Assembly (NCBI GenBank): GCA_023133195.1
Contig: JAGLWW010000023.1
Location: forward strand, 1-9,114
Length of the DNA stretch: 9,114 bases
Source of the DNA: Candidatus Aenigmatarchaeota archaeon
GTDB taxonomy: Archaea > Aenigmatarchaeota > Aenigmatarchaeia > PWEA01 > JAGHBM01
Direction: 5' to 3'
In this document: positions 5,749 to 9,114 of the stretch, piece after piece
How positions within the stretch are numbered: position 1 is the first letter of the stretch
How the letters are laid out: every line of letters begins with the position of its first letter
Notes under the pieces: model-generated
What the model was told of the DNA's origin: nothing
Database searches by the model: none
The model's input: the letters and a program-made list of their open reading frames with translations, nothing else
Program-made: the position numbers and the translations under genes

Positions 5749-5785
5749 CTATATAAAACCCTAATTCTTAAATATCTAATAAATA
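5749..5785 (+). promoter_or_regulatory. Promoter region of SRP54
   Basis: The 155-bp gap 5667-5821 contains several TATA-like stretches before SRP54: CTATATAAAA (5749-5758), CTTAAATA (5767-5774) and TAATAAATA (5777-5785). They would start transcription near 5780, 5797 and 5807 respectively. A GTGG (5813-5816) a few bases before ATG 5822 is a weak Shine-Dalgarno candidate. I see no RNA gene in the gap. Confidence 0.4.
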
Positions 5786-5821
5786 CAGTGTTTTAGTGTA
5801 AATGTTGAATATGTGGTTTAA

Positions 5822-7138
5822 ATGGTACTGGAGAAACTGGGTTCGGCCCTGAAAAACAGCATAAGGAAACTGGCAGGCCGGGGATTTGTTGACAAGGAAA
5901 TCCTGGAAGATATGAGCAGGGATATTCAGCGTGCTTTGCTTCAATCTGACGTAAACGTGAAACTGGTTTTTGAGCTGACGAAAAAAATAAAGGACCGCGC
6001 TTTCAACGAGAAGCCTCCATCCGGGCTTACGCAGAAGGAGCACGTAATAAACATAGTTTACGATGAGCTTGTTTCTTTTCTCGGAGGGAAAGCTCAGGAG
6101 ATAGAGATAAAGCCCGCAAGAATTCTTCTTATGGGATTATTCGGCTCCGGAAAGACCACCACCTGCGGAAAGCTTGCAAAATTCTACAAGAAAAAAGGTC
6201 TCAAGCCCTGTTTAATAGCCTGCGACACCTACAGGCCTGCTGCTTACGAGCAGCTTGTGCAGTTGGGGGAACAGATAGGGGTGCCTGTCTTCGGGAACCC
6301 AAAAGAAAAGGATTCAAGAAAAGTCATGGAGGAGGTCTTGAAGAAAACAGGAAAATATGACGTAATAATAGCCGATTCCTCTGGGAGGGATGCACTCAAT
6401 CCGAATATGATTAAGGAGATAGAGGATTTGAACAACATTTTGAAACCGGAGGAAAGGGTTTTGGTAATATCGGCAGATTTGGGTCAGAAGGCAGAGGAGC
6501 AGAGCAAGAGCTTTCAGGAGGCCGTGGGTATAACAAGCGTCATAATAACAAAGATGGATGGCACCGCCAAAGGAGGTGGTGCGCTGAGTGCCTGTGCATA
6601 CACGGGAGCACAGGTAAAATTCATAGGGACAGGGGAGAAGATAGAATCTCTGGAAAAATTTGATGCAGAGAGGTTTATATCCCGTCTCATAGGCTTCGGG
6701 GATTTGAAGACATTGGTGGAAAAGGCCAAGGAAGTCGGGGCGGAAAAGACCGCTGAAAAAATCGTTTCAGGCAAGTTCACACTTGAAGAGTTCTACGAGC
6801 AGATAGAACAAATGCAGAGCATGGGCTCGCTTTCCCAAATAACCAAGATGATACCGGGCTTTTCCAAACTGGGAAAGAAACTTCCGGGAAACTTCATGGA
6901 TATCCAGGAGGAGAAGATGAAAAAGTTCCGCTACATTATAGACAGCATGACGCTGGAGGAGAAGAAGAATCCGGACCTGATAACGGGCTCACGGATAAAG
7001 AGGATAGCCGATGGTTCCGGGTGCAATGAATCCGAGATAAGGGAGCTTTTGAAGATGTATAAGCAGAGCAGGAAGATGATGAAGATGATGAAACCGGGAA
7101 GAAGAGGTTCGTCTTTTCTGAAGCAATTTGGAATCTAG
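5822..7138 (+). CDS. srp54: Signal recognition particle GTPase SRP54
   Basis: The 438-aa length and full domain set identify SRP54 (Ffh), which binds signal peptides and 7S RNA and delivers ribosomes to the SRP receptor FtsY at the membrane. The N domain helices cover 1 to about 90. The G domain has P-loop GLFGSGKTTT (105-114), DTYRPAAYEQL (135-145), the G3 element DSSGRD (185-190), TKMDGTAKGGGALSA (243-257) and IGTGEK (268-273). A linker FDAERFISRLIGFGDL follows, then the methionine-rich M domain (from about 325) with MGSLSQITKMIPGF. The RNA-binding helix-turn-helix is SRIKRIADGSGCNESEI (390-406), and the tail is KMMKMMK. Two G-domain positions are unusual: Phe107 where the common P-loop has Gln, and DSSGR where DTAGR is usual. 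The ending overlaps the convergent antiporter gene by 4 bp. Confidence 0.97.
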   Translation: MVLEKLGSALKNSIRKLAGRGFVDKEILEDMSRDIQRALLQSDVNVKLVFELTKKIKDRAFNEKPPSGLTQKEHVINIVYDELVSFLGGKAQEIEIKPARILLMGLFGSGKTTTCGKLAKFYKKKGLKPCLIACDTYRPAAYEQLVQLGEQIGVPVFGNPKEKDSRKVMEEVLKKTGKYDVIIADSSGRDALNPNMIKEIEDLNNILKPEERVLVISADLGQKAEEQSKSFQEAVGITSVIITKMDGTAKGGGALSACAYTGAQVKFIGTGEKIESLEKFDAERFISRLIGFGDLKTLVEKAKEVGAEKTAEKIVSGKFTLEEFYEQIEQMQSMGSLSQITKMIPGFSKLGKKLPGNFMDIQEEKMKKFRYIIDSMTLEEKKNPDLITGSRIKRIADGSGCNESEIRELLKMYKQSRKMMKMMKPGRRGSSFLKQFGI

Positions 7139-7139
7139 A
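7134..7139. other. Palindromic TCTAGA containing the stop codons of both convergent genes
   Basis: SRP54 ends with TAG at 7136-7138 and the antiporter ends with TAG read from 7137 to 7135 on the other strand. The two stops overlap in the self-complementary CTAG, so there is no intergenic DNA and no room for a terminator outside the coding regions. Confidence 0.9.
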
Positions 7140-8421
7140 TTTTCTTTACCTTTGGAGCTTCGAGAGTTGTCGGCTTTGGTTGTGTATTTGGTTTTTGTGC
7201 GCCTGTTTTCTCTGCCATGATTTTGCCCCTCTTTTCAAGCACCCCGACCCCGATAGTAGAAATGAGCACAGTGGACACTATCACCGTGAAAATTATTTCT
7301 GTGAATACCTCGGTTCCAGGTATCTTGTATTCTATGAATGGAAGGGATGCCAGAACAGCTGCGGCCAGGCCTCTGGGGTATATGAAGCTCATTATATTCC
7401 TCTGCTTGTCCGAAATCTGCATCTTGTATGTGCATATCCTTATAATGAATGCCCTGACTCCCAGGAGAGCCAGTGAGAGAAGCACGCCGTATAAAATCAG
7501 GTCAAGTCTTGACAATTGTATAATCATGCCTATCAGTGCAAAGAAGAAAGTTCTGACAAAGAAAGCTATGTAAGAATTGAAGTCCCTTGTCTCCTTGGTC
7601 AGGCCGCTGAGGGTGTGCTCAATTTTAAGCATCCTCTTTATGCTTGGCATGTTGCCCAAAACAAGGCCTACCATGAAGGCTGCTATGGCTCCGCTGCCTC
7701 CGAATAATTCCACTACAACATAAATAAGGAACAAAAAACCTATTGTAAGCATATAATGGAACTTGTAATGCGTGAATTTGTGCCACACACTTCCCCAAAC
7801 GACTCCACCTAAAAATCCAAGGACAAGTGATATTGAAAGCAGGCTCATCATCTTTGTAATTATATCCTGTATTAAGATGCTTCCCGTGGGCGATATGAGT
7901 ATGGTCTGAATCAGGACCAAGCTGACTATTATGGCCATAGGGTCTGTTATCACGGATTCCATCTTAAGGAGAAGGCCCACGTCTTTCTTCAGGTTTGGTA
8001 AATTGTCTATTAAAGGAAAAACTATGGGCGAGCTCGTCCCTCCGACTATTGCCCCAAGCAGAAGGGCAAGCAGGGGAGGTATGTTAAAGAATGAAACGGC
8101 TATGAATGCCACAACGAAAAGAGACAGGATAAATCCAACAATAGTCAGAAACAGGACATTGAAAGACTCCTTTATAAGATTGTATATGTTTATAGAGGAA
8201 CCTCCTTCAAAAAGTATTATCAAAAGCGCGACGGCGGCAAAAATCGAGAGATAGTTCATGAAAAAATCCGGTTCTATTATTCCAAATATGGGACCTATAA
8301 GCGCTCCAAATATTATAAGCCATATTATGTCCGGTACTCTTGTCTTCTTGAAGAAATAATTTGAGAAAAATCCTATTAGTATCGTCGCTGTTATTAGAAT
8401 GAAAACTATGTTTACATCCAC
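7135..8421 (-). CDS. Na+/H+ antiporter of the NhaP/CPA1 type
   Basis: The 428-aa membrane protein has about 12-13 hydrophobic segments and the signatures of monovalent cation:proton antiporters. These are VPDIIWLIIFGALIGP (29-44), ALLIILFEGG (65-74), GAIVGGTSSPIVFPL (123-137), the ion-binding helix KMESVITDPMAIIV (153-166, with E155 and D160), a GGSGAIAAFMVGLVLG segment (241-256), and YPRGLAAAVLA (348-358, with R350). It should exchange Na+ or K+ for H+ across the cytoplasmic membrane. Residue 159 is Thr where electroneutral CPA1 proteins have the Asn of the ND pair. No RCK/TrkA-type regulatory domain follows; the cytoplasmic tail (about 395-428) is short, Lys/Pro/Thr-rich and probably disordered. 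The start is GTG at 8421, with a GTGAT (8427-8431, minus strand) five bases upstream and TTATAAATA near 8452-8460. It lies 44 bp downstream of the HD-like gene on the same strand, so cotranscription is possible. Confidence 0.92.
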   Translation of the reverse strand: MDVNIVFILITATILIGFFSNYFFKKTRVPDIIWLIIFGALIGPIFGIIEPDFFMNYLSIFAAVALLIILFEGGSSINIYNLIKESFNVLFLTIVGFILSLFVVAFIAVSFFNIPPLLALLLGAIVGGTSSPIVFPLIDNLPNLKKDVGLLLKMESVITDPMAIIVSLVLIQTILISPTGSILIQDIITKMMSLLSISLVLGFLGGVVWGSVWHKFTHYKFHYMLTIGFLFLIYVVVELFGGSGAIAAFMVGLVLGNMPSIKRMLKIEHTLSGLTKETRDFNSYIAFFVRTFFFALIGMIIQLSRLDLILYGVLLSLALLGVRAFIIRICTYKMQISDKQRNIMSFIYPRGLAAAVLASLPFIEYKIPGTEVFTEIIFTVIVSTVLISTIGVGVLEKRGKIMAEKTGAQKPNTQPKPTTLEAPKVKKI

Positions 8422-8451
8422 TTAAATCACTAAATAAAAATAGTTTTGTTT

Positions 8452-8460
8452 ATTTATAAT
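8452..8460 (-). promoter_or_regulatory. Candidate TATA box for the antiporter gene
   Basis: On the minus strand TTATAAATA lies about 35 nt before the GTG start at 8421, which would place the transcription start near 8429 and leave a leader of under 10 nt. It falls in the 44-bp gap after the HD-like gene, so the antiporter may be transcribed on its own as well as by read-through. Confidence 0.35.
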
Positions 8461-8465
8461 ATTTT

Positions 8466-9059
8466 TTAGACCAGTTCTTTTTGAGATAGCCAGTGACACC
8501 ACTTTTTATGGAACCTCTTTGCGAGTTCCTTGCCTTTCTTGGATTTTATCTGCTTGAACTTTTCATCAACCCTTTTCTTGCAGTCTTCTATTATTTCCTT
8601 TCTGTCCTCTCCCATCCATAATCTGGTCTCAAACCAGATTGGCAGCGTGTTTTCCAGGAATGAAATGTTATCAGCGTCCCTGAGTATTTTTGACTCTGCA
8701 GTGGGGGCCGTTTCATGCTTCTCTATCAGGCCTACAGTCTTTTTTATGACTTTGCGCGGAAATTTATTCTTTTTCATAAAATTCTGGGTTATCATGGCGC
8801 TTCTTGTTTCATGTTTTTCATTCCTTAACTCCTTAAATTTTCTTCCGCGCTTGTAAGCCCTTTCTATGCCGTGAAGAAGGGCTGCTATTTCCAGGGCAGT
8901 CGTGTCCCTTTTGCTGCCTTCAGTCAGAGCCAAAATATACTTCCTGGTCTGCAAAAGATGCCTTATCATCCCGTTTGCTATCACGACCGGAATATTCTCC
9001 GATTGAAACGAGCCTAACATAAAATCTTCTGCTTTTTGAATCATCTCTTCTTTCTTCAT
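8466..9059 (-). CDS. HD-domain-like protein with an altered HD dyad
   Basis: From ATG 9059 the product is 197 aa. The reading frame stays open to the right edge (a TTG at 9113 would add 18 residues), so a longer form cannot be excluded. I prefer 9059 because GAGATGAT (9063-9070, minus strand) lies three bases upstream. The arrangement resembles HD-superfamily phosphohydrolases: H34 in MIRHLL, the core EIAALLHGIERAYKRG (57-72), H83 in NEKHETR, H115 in LIEKHETAPTAE, and DADNISFLENTLP with D128/D130. At the dyad position the sequence is H63-G64 instead of His-Asp, so metal binding and catalysis may be weakened or changed. The C-terminal third (150-197) is a charged, Lys-rich helical region. The substrate is unknown. 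The antiporter follows 44 bp downstream on the same strand. It appears cytoplasmic. Confidence 0.72.
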   Translation of the reverse strand: MKKEEMIQKAEDFMLGSFQSENIPVVIANGMIRHLLQTRKYILALTEGSKRDTTALEIAALLHGIERAYKRGRKFKELRNEKHETRSAMITQNFMKKNKFPRKVIKKTVGLIEKHETAPTAESKILRDADNISFLENTLPIWFETRLWMGEDRKEIIEDCKKRVDEKFKQIKSKKGKELAKRFHKKWCHWLSQKELV

Positions 9060-9062
9060 AAA

Positions 9063-9070
9063 ATCATCTC
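9063..9070 (-). promoter_or_regulatory. Shine-Dalgarno-like site of the HD-like gene
   Basis: GAGATGAT on the minus strand matches the archaeal GAGGTGAT motif at seven of eight positions and lies three bases before ATG 9059. It supports that start over the upstream TTG at 9113. Confidence 0.45.
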
Positions 9071-9114
9071 TCTTCAAGTTTGGAAGCACAAACCCTGAGA
9101 TATTTGCACTCAAG

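Noticed and set aside
5679..5756. Possible 25-residue small protein (MPFMTIRKLLSGKEIIKFAD, continuing to a TAA)
   Set aside because: The composition is protein-like, but there is no Shine-Dalgarno motif or well-placed TATA box, and it fills part of the SRP54 promoter region. Conservation in relatives would be needed.
5838..5852. tRNA T-arm-like GGGTTCG
   Set aside because: It lies inside the SRP54 N domain, and no acceptor stem or anticodon arm surrounds it.
7180..8254. Several plus-strand reading frames of 60-120 codons
   Set aside because: All are antisense to the antiporter, which has its membrane segments and catalytic motifs in one unbroken minus-strand frame.
1..9114. CRISPR array, insertion sequence, integrase or toxin-antitoxin system
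   Set aside because: I saw no spaced repeats, transposase or recombinase motifs, and no short gene pair of the toxin-antitoxin kind. The tandem paralogs share homology with each other, unlike a toxin and its antitoxin.

Overview
The window looks like a piece of an archaeal chromosome. The evidence is an SRP54 protein with an archaeal M domain, A/T-rich TATA-type boxes instead of bacterial -35/-10 pairs, Shine-Dalgarno motifs of the GGTGA/GAGGTG type, a GMP synthase ATPase subunit encoded apart from its amidotransferase, and a tandem pair resembling an archaea-restricted uncharacterised family (DUF6015, named from memory). The base composition is moderately A+T rich and the genes are tightly packed. 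The SRP54 P-loop variant GLFGSGKTTT recalls DPANN-type archaea, but the phylum cannot be fixed from this window alone. There are no rRNA or tRNA genes, CRISPR arrays, insertion sequences or phage genes; it reads as ordinary, compact genome with some local oddities.

Layout. Positions 1-993 (minus) hold the N-terminal 331 residues of an exported transglutaminase-fold protein that runs off the left edge. After a 0.2 kb intergenic region come two tandem paralogs on the plus strand (about 1205-1852 and 1906-2301). Next is a convergent DJ-1/PfpI protein (2294-2812, minus) whose end overlaps the second paralog by 8 bp. A 108-bp divergent promoter region separates it from a divergent GMP synthase ATP-pyrophosphatase subunit (2921-3886, plus). 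A DUF429-like RNase H-fold protein (3939-4439, minus) converges on that gene. It shares a 66-bp divergent promoter with an MFS-type transporter (4506-5666, plus). A 155-bp gap without a convincing gene leads to SRP54 (5822-7138, plus). Its stop overlaps the stop of a convergent CPA1-type Na+/H+ antiporter (7135-8421, minus). The right edge carries an HD-domain-like protein (8466-about 9059, minus) that lies just upstream of the antiporter.

How the genes relate. Most are single transcription units facing each other, so little operon logic can be read. The only close codirectional pairs are the tandem paralogs (53-bp gap) and HD protein/antiporter (44-bp gap). The functions are housekeeping (protein targeting, GMP synthesis, ion homeostasis, stress/repair of the DJ-1 kind) plus unknowns.

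The points most worth following are: (1) the two paralogs share a 65-nt block with no difference even at wobble positions, between flanks of only about 71% identity, which suggests gene conversion; (2) the GMP synthase-like enzyme has rewritten signatures where XMP is normally bound; (3) the HD protein has HG in place of the HD dyad; (4) a 10-bp direct repeat sits in the divergent promoter between DJ-1 and the GMP synthase; (5) several genes have a TATA box only about 24-28 nt before the start codon, indicating leaderless mRNAs, while others have strong Shine-Dalgarno sites. I did not find a clear multi-gene defence or mobile system here.
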